Positions 21,050 to 31,208 of a stretch of 64,000 nucleotides of DNA are shown in pieces. The stretch's first letter is position 1. Every line of letters starts with the position of its first letter. The notes beneath the pieces are model-generated. The model had not been told where the DNA came from, searched no databases, and worked only from the letters and a program-made list of their open reading frames with translations. The position numbers and the translations under genes were made by a program. Where the stretch lies: assembly GCA_030220185.1 (NCBI GenBank), contig JASPKZ010003844.1, positions 426,001-490,000 on the forward strand. The letters run 5' to 3'. This DNA is from Diploptera punctata. Its lineage: Eukaryota; Arthropoda; Insecta; Blattodea; Blaberidae.

Positions 21050-21300
21050 ATTTGCCTTGCGTTAGTCTCGCAAAAACTCGAAAATGGCTTAACCAATTTT
21101 GGTGATTTTTTTGTGTGTGTCTGATTGGTTCATCGATGGTTTAGACCCACAATTGGACCTTCTAAAACAATTAGGTGCAGGAGTTCACCGGAAGTGAAAA
21201 TTTAAAGTCCCTCTAACGGTCACTTTTTCGATGTTTCACAACGTCCCTCGACCTGGCATTGCTGGGACCCGAGCTGAGGAACTATTTTATTATATTAACT
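21050..21300 (+). repeat. Dispersed repeat of the 'tctcgcaaaaactcgaaaa' type
   Basis: The phrase gttagtctcgcaaaaactcg followed by aaaatggcttaaccaatttt is a text I know from widespread insect repeats (search sequence ..ctcgagaacggctgaaccg..). Its element class is not clear to me. No coding frame. Confidence 0.5.
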
Positions 21301-21316
21301 TAATTTTAAATTTAGT

Positions 21317-21480
21317 CCACAACTGTGGTCTTGGAGCAATATCGTTGCATGAACTCGGTTCGATTCCAGATCGGAACAAGTTTCATGGGGAGATTTTTTT
21401 GGGGGTTTACTTGATCTGTAAGAAACTTGAACGCCCAGTCGTCTCCAAACACCATGCAATCATCATGATCATATATTTTA
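21317..21480 (+). mobile_element. SINE-A, diverged
   Basis: gtccacaactgtggtcttgg matches the SINE-A head with several changes; B box ggttcgattccagatc, then the usual tttttttgggggtttacttg and gatctgtaagaaacttg. Short, lacks a long body. Confidence 0.75.
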
Positions 21481-21578
21481 TATTAGCCTTTAATATGAAT
21501 ATATATTAATGAATGTAGTATTTTTCCTTATAGATTAGTGTTGTGTCGGGGGGGGGGTGGCACGTTGAAAAGAGCAGG

Positions 21579-21580
<2 letters not shown>

Positions 21581-21646
<66 letters not shown>
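21581..21646. repeat. (AAT)n microsatellite
   Basis: About 22 units. Confidence 0.97.
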
Positions 21647-21647
<1 letters not shown>

Positions 21648-21867
21648 CAGTAATAATTACAGGGACAAATAACTACCAGATATATTGAAATCGATCGATG
21701 AAAAGTTATTAGAAATAAAAAAAAACTTAATAACACAGCATAGAAAAAATTATAAATAAGTGTAAATAGACTTTATGCAAATGAAACTGAAACCAAAAGT
21801 AATAAATATTATCAGAGAAACGATAAGAACAGGAACTATAAATTAATCTGCTAAGAGTTCAATATAT

Positions 21868-22147
21868 CAGATATAATGAGAACAGTCTCGTAGACTGCGA
21901 TGGGCAGGATATGTGGCACGAATGGGGAATGAAAGACGTGCATGGAAGCTTCTTGTAGGAAAACCAGAGGGAAAACGCCCAGTTGGTAGACCAAGAATGA
22001 GGTGGGAGAATAACATTAACTATGATTTGAGGAAAATAGATTATACAGGGGATGATTGGAAAACATTGGCTCAGGATAGGGATATATGGAGAGCTTATGT
22101 CCGCGCGGCCATGAACCTACGGGTTCGATAGTGCCAGTGAGTTAGTT
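21868..22147 (+). mobile_element. LINE-A, strongly 5'-truncated, with 14-bp target duplication
   Basis: The frame from 21913 reads MARMGNERRAWKLLVGKPEG, KRPVGRPRMRWENNINYDLR, then TGDDWKTLAQDRDIWRAYVR and AAMNLRVR with a stop, an intact C-terminus of a non-LTR ORF2. The 3' end is gtgccagtgagttagtt. The string agagttcaatatat flanks it at 21854-21867 and 22148-22161, which marks the insertion exactly and shows that this family moves by target-primed reverse transcription. Confidence 0.95.
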
Positions 22148-22271
22148 AGAGTTCAATATATAAAACTTTTAAATTATAAATTATTACCTTGTTCTCTGTC
22201 TTCCTCAACTATTAACTGTGTAATTTTTAAAGAGACATTTCGAAAGCAATGATTTTTCTTCTGTTTATTGA

Positions 22272-22607
22272 CTATTGACTATTATTAATGATGATTTTGT
22301 AAAGATGACTTTGGTCACTAGGTACGTTCTCATTCAAAATGTGTTGGTTTGTCGTTTCCTTTAAGATTCCAATCTCTTCTAGAATACTGATTTTAAATTT
22401 ATTATTTTCTTTGTGTAAGATCGATAATATCTTATCTAATGTATTAAATTGGTGACCTGCTTCTGTTATGTGTTTAGAGAATCTAGATTTGCTCTCATTA
22501 TTTACACAAACTCTAAATTGTTCATTAAATCTTGTGATAAAATTTCTTGTAGTTCTTCCAAAATAAAATTTGTCACAGTTATTGCGTTTTAATTTATAAA
22601 CTCCATT
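22272..22607 (-). pseudogene. PLE3: Penelope-like GIY-YIG endonuclease fragment
   Basis: On the minus strand one open frame of 111 codons runs from 22607 to the TAG at 22272: NGVYKLKRNNCDKFYFGRTT, RNFITRFNEQFRVCVNN, SRFSKHITEAGHQFNTLDKI, then SILEEIGILKETTNQHILNE. It has GVY as GIY, FYFGRTTRNF as YIG with the catalytic arginine, and the conserved histidine of SKHI. It differs from both PLE1 and PLE2, so it is a third family. No reverse transcriptase remains and I saw no hammerhead motif next to it. Confidence 0.85.
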
Positions 22608-22796
22608 AAAAATATACAGCTAATGTTGAGAAAGACGGAGAAGAGGGTAATAATTTATAATTTACAAGCTTTGTATAGTGAAATACCTCAACTGAGATTC
22701 AAAATGTGTTAGAAAAATTAAGATTTCAATATTTATAAAATTAATAATTATTTTTTAAATGAGTTAATGCACAGCGAAGGGAGAGAGTTTCAACTA

Positions 22797-22852
22797 AGAG
22801 AGAGAGAGAGAGAAGAGAGAGAGAAGAGAATAGCGAGAGAGAGAGGAGAGAC

Positions 22853-22883
<31 letters not shown>

Positions 22884-23406
22884 TAGCGAGAGAGATCTAT
22901 CCGCTCTCTTCTCACTCTCGTTCGCTCTCTCTCACTTTCTCTCGCTCTCTCTCTGTCTATCTGCTCCTCTTTCTTTCGTTCTCTCTCTTGATCTCGCGCG
23001 CTCTCTCCTGTCTCTGCTCTCATTGCTCGCTCTTTCTCGCTCTCTCTTTCGCTCGCGTGCCTCTGTTCTTCTGCTCTCTTTCCTCTCTGCTCTTCCTCGC
23101 TCTTTCTCTCTCTCTTTCTCTTCTCTCTTTCTCTCTTTCTCTCTCTCTCTTCTCTCTCGCTCTCTCTTCTCGCTCTCTCTCGTCTCTCTTCTCCTCTCTC
23201 TCTCTCTCTCTCTCTCTCCCTCCCGCTCTCTCTCTTTCTCTCTCTTTTTCTCTCTCTCCTTTTCCCTCTCCCTCTCTCTCTCTCTTTCTCATCTTTGCCT
23301 CGCTCTCTTTCGCTCTTTCTCTCCCTCACTTCTCTCTCCTCCTCTCTCTCTCTTTTTTTCTCTATCTCTCTATCTCTCTCTCTCGCTCTCTCTTTCTCTC
23401 TCTCCT

Positions 23407-23438
<32 letters not shown>

Positions 23439-23505
23439 TCTTTCTCTCGTCTCCTTCTCTCTCTCTCTTTCTCTCTCTCTCGCTCCGCGCGCTCTCGCTC
23501 CTTTG
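22797..23505. repeat. 700-bp (GA)n then (CT)n tract
   Basis: 22797-22893 is GA-rich on the plus strand; 22895-23505 is CT-rich with frequent C or TTT interruptions. The two halves are complementary in composition, so the tract can fold back on itself. The long serine/leucine and arginine/glutamate frames across it are low-complexity artefacts. Confidence 0.95.
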
Positions 23506-23585
23506 CCCCTTTCTCCCTTCGCCGACAAAATTTTACATAATTACTGACGTAATCGAAATTAGTTTTTCCACCAATTAAAACTTTA

Positions 23586-23979
23586 CTGGGTCCACCGCTG
23601 TGGTCTCGAGGTAGCGTGCTGCCTTGTCACGCAGCGGGGCCGGGTTCGATCCCCACTCGGGTCAAGTGTCCTGGGTGAGGTTTCTTCGGGCTTTTTCCTC
23701 ACCTGTAAGACAAATATCATGATACTTTAAGGCCCAAACGGTCCCCGAACATCATCTGGCCATCATTATCATCAAATCATATTCACCTCATTTAGATTAA
23801 GTTTAGGTTTAAGGCCTCTCCTGGCGCATCATTACTTATCGTCATCATCCATCATATCATTGGGGCAGCGTAACCCCGTCTTCCAGGCGCCCCAACCTCA
23901 GAAGTGGGTTACAATACGCCAATGCCAGGAGAGAATACCTGAAATGTCGAATGACAAACAGGTGGCATTGAATTAAAAA
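23586..23979 (+). mobile_element. Composite SINE: SINE-A head and core joined to SINE-B tail
   Basis: Head tccaccgctgtggtctcgag, B box gggttcgatccccac and core (aaacggtccccgaacatcat) are SINE-A. From about 23795 (tagattaagtttaggtttaa) to the end (ccaatgccaggagag, ggtggcattg, A run) it is the SINE-B tail. The string aaaacttta lies at 23577-23585 and 23980-23988, a likely 9-bp target duplication, so it inserted as one unit. The same A-B structure is at 34406-34797. Confidence 0.88.
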
Positions 23980-23999
23980 AAAACTTTATAGTAGACAGA

Positions 24000-24824
24000 C
24001 ATACTAGCACATTAACTAGTAAACAATTGTTATTTCTATAATAACGAGCTTGTGCATCAAGAATAGAAAAAAAAAAGTAGAATTCACCCCTACATCAAAT
24101 TATAAACATCAAGGTGATGCTGAATGGGTCGACTGTGAAAGGGTGTAGATCCTGAAGGGAGCCTGGAATACATCAAACAATGACATAATTCCATTGAAGT
24201 TGTGTGATGACGTTTATCATATGAATAGTAACCATCGTCATTGTAAGAAAAAAAAAAGCGCTACATGTTTGTGCGCCTTTTGTGGGTCGCATGTGAAGAC
24301 GAAGAGGGGATATTTGTGAACAAGAAAAAATGTATTATGTTAGTATAGTGAGTGACCGTGGCTTGTTGTGCTGGTCAACACGCTCCAGCAGATTCCTCAC
24401 ATCTGTTCCTCTGTGTCATCTCTCAACGTTCTTAGAAAAGTGATGCCGCCACGTTTTTTTCCCGGCTACTTAAATGTAACTAGCGAATAGAGTAATATGC
24501 GTTGTTGTGAACTTCGACGAAAGGAACTAGTTTAAAAGAACTGTGAAGCATTGCATATATTTGTGAGTTACTGTCTTGTGAAATATTGATTATTTATAAA
24601 TATGCACAAGATATTGAATATTGTACTCGTACATTGAGAGATATATTAAAACATAAAAATGAAAAAATAGGTTTTCGAGCATCAATTTGGACAAGACTAT
24701 AATAATAAAGTTAAACAATTTTCGAAGAAACTACAGTATTTCTGCAGAATATAACATATTTTTGGTAAGTACATATCAAATAAAGATTACAGTATTTAGT
24801 TTAATATCTAGCGAATATATATAC
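24000..24824. other. No recognised feature
   Basis: About 800 bp without a recognised frame or repeat; slightly more GC-rich at 24350-24480. Confidence 0.4.
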
Positions 24825-24825
24825 A

Positions 24826-25102
24826 TCCTTCAATAGTAATTCTGCCTGAGGGCAGGTCTTTCACTGCAATTATAGCATTTTAATGCTATGCTTTGCAGTT
24901 TTACTAGGGAATTGTAGGTGTGGTAGATTCCCGTTGCTTTCCACATCGGTGAAGGATGATGGATGATAGTGATGATGATGAGGCCGGATGATTTTCGGGG
25001 CCGTTGGGCCCAAACCTTCCTGACATTTGTCTTACAGGTAAGAAAAAACCCCGATAAAACCTCACCCAGGAGCCTGTCCTGACCGGGAATCGAACCCGGG
25101 AT
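24826..25102 (-). mobile_element. SINE-A (long body), minus copy, head missing
   Basis: Long body at left (tctgcctgagggcaggtctt, actagggaattgtagg), core and B box (gggaatcgaacccggg, 25084-25099) at right. It stops at the B box: the tRNA-like head is lost. Confidence 0.85.
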
Positions 25103-25257
25103 AGGAATAAACTTGTTTATATAGTTTATAAGTGATACAATTTTAAAATGTTATGAATTTAAAATTGGTTATTAATTTAAGTATGTTAAAACTTTACTTA
25201 AAATGTTTTAAAAACTTTTTACTTTAAAATCTTACTATAATGTTTTAATTATTATAA

Positions 25258-25407
25258 TAACTAACTCACTGGCAGGCTATCGAACCCATAGTTTCATGGC
25301 CGCGCGGACATAAACTCTCCATATATCCCTATCCTGAGCCAATGTTTTCTAATCATCCCCTGTATAATCTACTTCCCTCAAATCATAGTTAATGTTATTC
25401 TTTTAAT
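25258..25407 (-). mobile_element. LINE-A, very short 5'-truncated copy
   Basis: Left end taactaactcactggca is the LINE-A 3' end; the text through tctacttccctcaaatcata to gttattct encodes, on the minus strand, the NYDLREVDYTG-type tail and NLR end with changes. It is flanked by ttttaattattataata at left and ttttaattataata at right, a target duplication with a 3-bp difference. Confidence 0.85.
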
Positions 25408-25413
25408 TATAAT

Positions 25414-25438
25414 AGTATATATATATATATATATATAA

Positions 25439-25476
<38 letters not shown>

Positions 25477-25525
25477 ATGTGTGTGTGTGTTTATGTGTAT
25501 ATACATCCAAACACACACACACTCA
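25414..25525. repeat. (TA)n, (GT)n and (CA)n microsatellites
   Basis: TA run to about 25453, GT run 25455-25491, CA run about 25510-25522. Confidence 0.95.
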
Positions 25526-25627
25526 CTAACTCACTCATTGTCAAAGTACAATTTTGAAATGTGTAAACCTAAAGGAGCAGATGCACTTAATTGGATACAA
25601 TTTATTTATTTAGATTTATTCTTTACA

Positions 25628-25949
25628 TTTGACCAGCCTCATGGGTTAGTGATCAGCGTTTCTGACTACTGTTCATGAGGTCCCGGTTCGATTCCCGGTC
25701 AAACCATAGGAATTTTTCCTGAAAGGGAATTATTCCTGTGGTAGCCCATGGTCTGGAATTTAGATTAAGTTTAGGATTAAGGACTCTCCTGGCACACCCC
25801 TATCATCATCATCATCATCCATCATATCATCGGGGTAGCGTAACTCCGCCTTCTAGGCGCCTCAACTTCAGAAGTGGATTACAATTACACCAATGCCAGG
25901 AGGGAACACTAGAAATGTCGAAATAACAACCTGGGGCATTGGATAAAAA
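25628..25949 (+). mobile_element. SINE-B, full length
   Basis: Head gaccagcctcatgggttagt, B box ggttcgattcccgg (25685), body with ccatggtctggaatttag, CAT repeats, the GC-rich cggggtagcgtaactccgcc and gcgcctcaacttcagaagtg, and the tail ccaatgccaggaggg, ctggggcattgg and A run. This is the best copy for defining the SINE-B tail. Confidence 0.88.
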
Positions 25950-26235
25950 GATTATTTATATTTCCCATTAAAACTTGATTATTTTTTAATCTTTATCTCA
26001 GTTTGACCTCTCACCATATATGTAGGCTTACTTTTTACATGTTGCACGCCATCCGAGCCTTATAGTGGCGCGACATGTCGATAGAGGGATTTTAAACTGT
26101 GGATCAAACACATACTTTTCTTGACCACATAAGGTCATGGAGGACCTCCCCGAATATGTGATCAGCTAACACAACATTAAGACGAAACACACCAGTCACA
26201 AACATTCATACTAAACTTGACGAATATGATAATGA
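25950..26235. other. No recognised feature
   Basis: No frame or shared repeat. Confidence 0.4.
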
Positions 26236-26334
26236 TGATTTATGATTACCGGATGATATTCGGGGAGCATTTCGGCCTTAGAATTTCTTGAAATTTGTCT
26301 TACAGGTAAGAAAAATCCCGAAAAAATCACCCAC
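26236..26334 (-). mobile_element. SINE-A, left half, split by a LINE insertion
   Basis: gatgatattcggggagcatt, aatttgtcttacaggtaaga and aaaaatcccgaaaaaatcac are the minus-strand SINE-A core. The SINE resumes at 26855 with gattaaggatcgaacccagg after the LINE. Confidence 0.8.
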
Positions 26335-26346
26335 AAATATTGTGTC

Positions 26347-26842
26347 AGTTCTATCCCGTAGAAAAAGTAAAACCAAGATTCATCAAAAAGACATTAGGTG
26401 CAAGCAAATACACACCAAATAGAATGGCCTATATGCTAGCCAGAGAAACCTTCTTCATAGAGGACCTGAGGCAAAGGATACTACTGCCAGCAACGGAGCC
26501 ATATAAGAAAGTCATCGAAAAAAAGAAACAGAGAGAAAAAGAGATCGACGAAGATTTCTACGCCTCAGATGCCATGGTAAACAGAGAGTGGACTGGAAGA
26601 AACCAACCACAAAGGCACAGAATCATAGATTTAGCAACACACGGATATCATCACAAAATGTGCAAAAATGCAAAATTCCACCAACCGAGTGATTCGTGTG
26701 AATGCAAGATACGCGATCAAAAGTGTGAGCGATACAAACAATGCAGAATATGGACAGGATCACTGAACGAACTCATAAAAGACAAATCATAAACTTATAA
26801 CTTAATGCTCTTTCGAGTGCCTCTTACCAATTTACTATTATT
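26347..26842 (+). mobile_element. LINE (Cys-rich C-terminus type) inside SINE-A, 12-bp target duplication
   Basis: Open frame of 150 aa (26340-26792) with LGASKYTPNRMAYMLARETF, FIEDLRQRILLPATEPY, DAMVNREWTGRN, HGYHHKMCKNAKFH and a cysteine/histidine end (CECKIRDQKCERY). I recall similar C-termini in insect non-LTR reverse transcriptases; the clade is not clear. The string aaatattgtgtc lies at 26335-26346 and 26843-26854 and defines the insertion. The ORF is intact through its stop, so it is young. The 5' part, with the catalytic core, is missing. Confidence 0.85.
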
Positions 26843-26854
26843 AAATATTGTGTC

Positions 26855-26895
26855 GATTAAGGATCGAACCCAGGCCCGCTGTATACAAGATATCT
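26855..26895 (-). mobile_element. SINE-A, right part of the split copy
   Basis: ggatcgaacccaggcccgct is the SINE-A B box in minus orientation, followed by a degraded head. Confidence 0.75.
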
Positions 26896-26899
26896 CACT

Positions 26900-27954
26900 G
26901 GTGAATAACATCCTTTAAACTAATGAACATATTAATTATGTTTAATTCGAGTAAGAATCAGTTAATTAAAAATCATTTAATTACTAAAGTTAGATCTAAG
27001 CTATGAATATGTTTTATAATTGTATTGTTTTCACAACAACTAAAAATTGAAAATCTGCAGCTATCAATTGCATAAAACGAAGTTTTAACCATGGCTCAAT
27101 TTATAACAGTCTCGATTTTGAATTTTTTATTAGTTGTCATAGAAAAGTGGAAGACTTCCGCACTCTTCATTAAAGTTTTTTGATAATGTGGCGGACATCT
27201 TAGTTAAAAACTCTCTGATGCAGCAACACTCGAACAATAAAAACTATAATGAATGTAAGAGTTATCTTAGATCATATTTATTTTCGTAATTGACTAAAGT
27301 TTCCTTACTACGAATTGCAACAAACTGCAACATTTCTGATGTTAAGATGCTTTTTAACTTATAAACTTTTCCCAGGCAGATAATTATGTTTTTTTGAATA
27401 GCGCTGAATACTGAAATTCAGAATGAAAATTAGAAGGGCATTTTAAGATGAATATTAAAAAAAATAAGTTTTTCAATTTTCAACATAGTTGTTAGCATAT
27501 GAAACAGAAAAGTGAAGCCTGGTATTATTACTTTCTTTATAGGAGTAGAAAATGTGCTTCAGGCTTTTATTTTTTTCGTAGAATTCAGGCTCCCACTCGA
27601 TATTGCGAGGAATTTATTTGTTAGAACATAGTTATACCCTCATGTTCATCTATCTCTGTCTAACGATATACAACATGCGTTCGTTAGGCCAATAATAATT
27701 GATGATCGACCTTGAGTCCTTGACCTACTATAACTTGTCATTTATATACTTACTATTTGTACACACTGCATACATTAAAAACTAAAGTACAATGTTATAA
27801 GAAAACATCCTGGAAAATATTCATACTATTTTATAAATACTTCATTTGAATATTATTTTCATTAAGCTTACATCAAATGTCTTTTTTTTTAAAACACCAA
27901 GTGCTTTTGCGAGAAAATTAGCCCTAAAATTTTATTTACAACAAGTGTAAGCTC
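26900..27954. other. No recognised feature
   Basis: About 1 kb of AT-rich sequence; no frame, tRNA box or shared repeat seen. Confidence 0.4.
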
Positions 27955-28027
27955 TTTGGTTTTACCATGGAACCTTCATACTTGGATTGTATACGTTCCT
28001 TTTTTATTTATGTATTTTATGTTCTAT

Positions 28028-28031
28028 TACG

Positions 28032-28072
<41 letters not shown>
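28028..28072. repeat. (TA)n microsatellite
   Basis: About 22 units at the 3' end of LINE-B. Confidence 0.97.
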
Positions 28073-28075
<3 letters not shown>

Positions 28076-28740
28076 AGTTTAACAATATTGTCACATTTTT
28101 CCGGCACCAATGATTTGTCTACAATTTCGTTTTATAATTTTCTCCATTCGTCTCTATCATAACACAGTTCTTCCTCTATTTTCCAGTCCTTCAAAGTATC
28201 TCTGATCCCTTGGATCCACGTGAGATTTGGTCGTCCTTTCCTTCTCGTTCCTAATGGCGTCCATTCCATTATTTTTTGGTAATCTTTCATCCCCCCCTTC
28301 GCTTAATATGCCCGTACCATTTTAGTTGTTTTTCTTGGATATATTCTAAAATCGAGTTTTGCACATTCATGTTCTCTTGTATAACATCATTTGTAATTCT
28401 CTCTCTTCTTGATATCCCAGCAGATCTTCTCCAATAATCCATTTTTGCTACCATCTGATAATTTATAGTCCAAACCTCTGAACCATGAGTCATAATACTT
28501 CTAACTATTGTTTTAATAATTTTAACTTTTGTTTCTTTTTTGATATGTTTTTCCCATAATATTGCTTTCAGGACAGATATTACATATTTTCCTGAATTTA
28601 ACTTTGATCTTATTTCCTTTTCCTGCTTCCCATCTTCTGTAATTTTTACTCCCAAATATTTGTATTCCTCTATGCATTTAATTACCCCATTTCATCTTCC
28701 AGTATGAAATCTTGATGAATGTCTTCTATGGCCATATAGG
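28073..28740 (-). mobile_element. LINE-B, 5'-truncated, minus copy
   Basis: Minus frame 28655-28287: MGVKITEDGKQEKEIRSKLN, KYVISVLKAILWEKHIKKET, IVRSIMTHGSEVWTINYQM, YIQEKQLKWYGHIKR. After a frameshift near 28290 it continues in another frame to the 3' end, which shares the accaatgatttgtctacaat text with 17160-17905 (inverse). HGSEVW is the usual motif between RT thumb and tail. Truncated upstream of the catalytic YADD. Confidence 0.88.
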
Positions 28741-28999
28741 GTACAGCGGGGCTATTTGAATAATTTCAACTTTGTTGACAAGTTATCGGAAAAATGTGTG
28801 CAATCCTTAGAACTGAAATATACAGTAACATTGCCCGACATGTGGTCTTCCTCGCTGTGTAAGTTGGGTGCAATAACTTTTAAATTATTCAAGTTCTGCA
28901 ATTATTCGATTTACCCTCCTCATGATAAGTATCTAACATTCAGCGGGGCTATTTGAATAATGGATGGGGCTATTTGGATAACTGAAAAAACACAAGATT

Positions 29000-29457
29000 A
29001 TCATAAGTAATGCCACGAGTGATTTCCAAATTATCGATAAATTCACGACTCACGAAGTGAGGAGTGAATTTATCTAGAGAATTTGGAAATCAAGAGTGGC
29101 ATTTGTTAGGACTATTTAACGAATAAAATTAAGCTGTTTACTCACAAATCATTATTTAACTATAGTTATTTTAAAATATTTATATATATTTAATGTAAAC
29201 GGCGATGTTTGAAAACAAATGAGAAACGATAGGTACGCTTCTACTGCTTCTTTTGTTTATCACTGCAACCAGATCATACTATTTATTGCCAAAGGAACGC
29301 AATATTGTAAGGAGGAGCTTTCTTTAATATGGTAATTATAACACTGATAAATATTTGGTGAAACACGACTCTGATTGGTTGTAAAATAGAAATCATTGAA
29401 ATGTGATTGGTCATTGACTCCCATTTGGGGCATGAGTTAAATAGTCTGCAATTTTCA
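29000..29457 (+). mobile_element. Noncoding repeat element, short copy
   Basis: Matches the reverse complement of 45605-46290 over its length, except for about 230 bp that this copy lacks in the middle (around 29310). One end has an internal hairpin (gatttccaaattatcgataa against gaatttggaaatcaagag); the other reads gggcatgagttaaatagtc. No frame. Confidence 0.8.
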
Positions 29458-29509
29458 TGAAACTGTTATTAGAAAATAAGATAAATATAAAAAAGAAAAG
29501 CAATACATA

Positions 29510-30110
29510 AATACTAAAACAAAAATAAACATCAGAAACACATTCCAGGGAAGATACTTGCAGTGTCCACAATGAAATTGTTTGCGACCTTTCGTACCCA
29601 CACAATATTCGTGATACCATGTCTTACACTTTGGCACTGTATTTATTCTTTCTATTCTCCCTCAGATTCTATGTGGGACCATTTACCCTGACATAGTCCA
29701 AATTTCCACTCAGCATCTTCATGTTCAGAGTCAGTCTGAGATACAGGGCCATCTAGACTGGAATCCGAATCTAGGTCGATGTCCATCTACTTTCGTTTTG
29801 TTGTCCTTTTGGAAATAATAAGCATGTTCTTTACATTCCCATCATCTGCCTGGCTTGCTTTGCTCTTCTCCTTTTTCAACAGACAGATGCAGTGACCATC
29901 CACGCTTCAGTGAAAATTCCAGTGAAATGAACTTTTGCCAGTTTTTCATGAGGTGTTCTTTGCCTTCGCAAAATATTCCGTCTTGAGGGTCTTGAACACA
30001 CATCTGTATAATGGTTGTAAAGCATGAGTAGTGTGTGCTGGTAAACAAAACAATTCAATATTATTTTCCAGACAGAATTCCAAAGCAATTTAATCTAACT
30101 GCGTAATATC
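29510..30110 (-). pseudogene. Tigger/pogo-like transposase, broken C-terminal half
   Basis: Minus strand, joined frames: LEFCLENNIELFCLPAHTTH, then ALQPLYRCVFKTLKTEYFAK (about 30080-29960), which matches the LPxHTTHxLQPLD..F.PLK block of pogo/Tigger DDE transposases. An acidic stretch (DLDSDSSLDGP, about 29780) follows, and then a zinc-finger-like end CPKCKTWYHEYCVGTKGRK and FHCGHC (29637-29560) as seen in Tigger-like proteins. Frameshifts and stops separate the blocks. The DDE catalytic residues lie mostly upstream and are not visible. Confidence 0.75.
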
Positions 30111-30360
30111 GGATTATTTAATTAATGTATCATCAGTACTTTTTTATAGTCTTTCTTAAAAGATTATTTGAAATTTTCAAAAAATAAAATAATAAAATAA
30201 TGCCTAGGTCCTAAATCTCGTACAACCATTGCAGTTATTCTACTGTATCTACAATAAAAGTGAAAAAAAATGTATTTAGAAGAAAGAGAAAAGCGAACAC
30301 AAAAACACAATTTTGACTATTCAAGAAGCCCCGCTCTCAGGTATTCAAATAGCCTCTCGT

Positions 30361-30760
30361 GACATGTTCAGTTCATAACCACGTAGTTCCCAAATAAGAG
30401 CATAGATTACAAAACGAGCTGGAGGGTATAATTTAATTGGAAGTAAGTTGTGGAATCAGAATAAACCAATGAATTGTAATTAAAATACAATCTATAAAAC
30501 GTATTTTTCAAATTTATATTAACGTATAGATTCGAAATGTGGTGATTTAAATATAATTAAAAAAAGGAACAGAGATGAAGTTTTGAAGATGCATGCTTGA
30601 AAAAATCAAGAAAAAAAAATAGAATACAGAATAAAATAAAAGTAATTTTGAAGTTATCTCACGTTGAATTCCTGCTGCTGTCTTTTTTTTTACTTCAAAT
30701 ATGTCACATTTGGGGGAGTTTCTATAGTATCTATAGTTGCAGACATTTTAAACGACTGTC
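30361..30760. other. No recognised feature
   Basis: AT-rich. Confidence 0.4.
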
Positions 30761-30763
30761 TTA

Positions 30764-30870
30764 GGGTCGGTTTCACCAACAGAGGTAACTGTATTACGCC
30801 AGTTTAAGCTGTGTATTATACATGGGAAAAACTGCCATAATACAGTTACCTCTGTTGGTGTAACTGGCCC
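30764..30870. mobile_element. MITE, 107 bp, PIF/Harbinger-like
   Basis: Terminal inverted repeats start GGG (gggtcggtttcaccaacaga and, inverted, gggccagttacaccaacaga) and extend about 35 bp with few differences. Flanked by TTA at 30761-30763 and 30871-30873. GGG ends plus a TTA duplication fit PIF/Harbinger nonautonomous elements. Confidence 0.75.
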
Positions 30871-31015
30871 TTAATGAGAAAATAAATGCCAATTGTAACC
30901 ACCCAATTATATTGCCGGGAGCGTACTGAACATAGCTATACTGTGGAATAAATATGGCGATGCTACCGCCACTCGTTCAAAAGGAGAACAGACCAGAACT
31001 TACAGTCCATATTAC

Positions 31016-31018
<3 letters not shown>

Positions 31019-31064
<46 letters not shown>
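31019..31064. repeat. (TA)n microsatellite
   Basis: About 22 units. Confidence 0.97.
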
Positions 31065-31067
<3 letters not shown>

Positions 31068-31208
31068 TATAAACTATATATATATATCGTTCATGTTAAA
31101 ATAATTTCTACCTTTTTGCATAAAAAACGTACTCTGCGCAAAATATATAATATATAATAGTTTTTTTTTGTGGTAAGAATATTCATATATATTTATAAAT
31201 ATAAACCA

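Larger units (their letters stand above)
28741..30360 (-). mobile_element. Tigger/pogo-like DNA transposon remnant
   Basis: Holds a broken transposase on the minus strand (29510-30110). At the left end gcggggctatttgaata (28747) is repeated at about 28939, and a close form (ggggctatttggata) at 28965. At the right, minus-strand forms (ggctatttgaata, gcggggcttcttgaata) occur at 30326-30355. These look like terminal and subterminal repeats of the element. A separate element (29000-29457) is nested inside. Confidence 0.68.

Noticed and set aside
22790..23578. Long open frames on both strands rich in Ser/Leu or Arg/Glu
   Set aside because: They come from the GA/CT simple-sequence tract and have no protein-like composition.
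30764..30873. piggyBac-type insertion at TTAA
   Set aside because: The right flank has TTAA, but the left flank has only CTTA, so TTA is the shared duplication.
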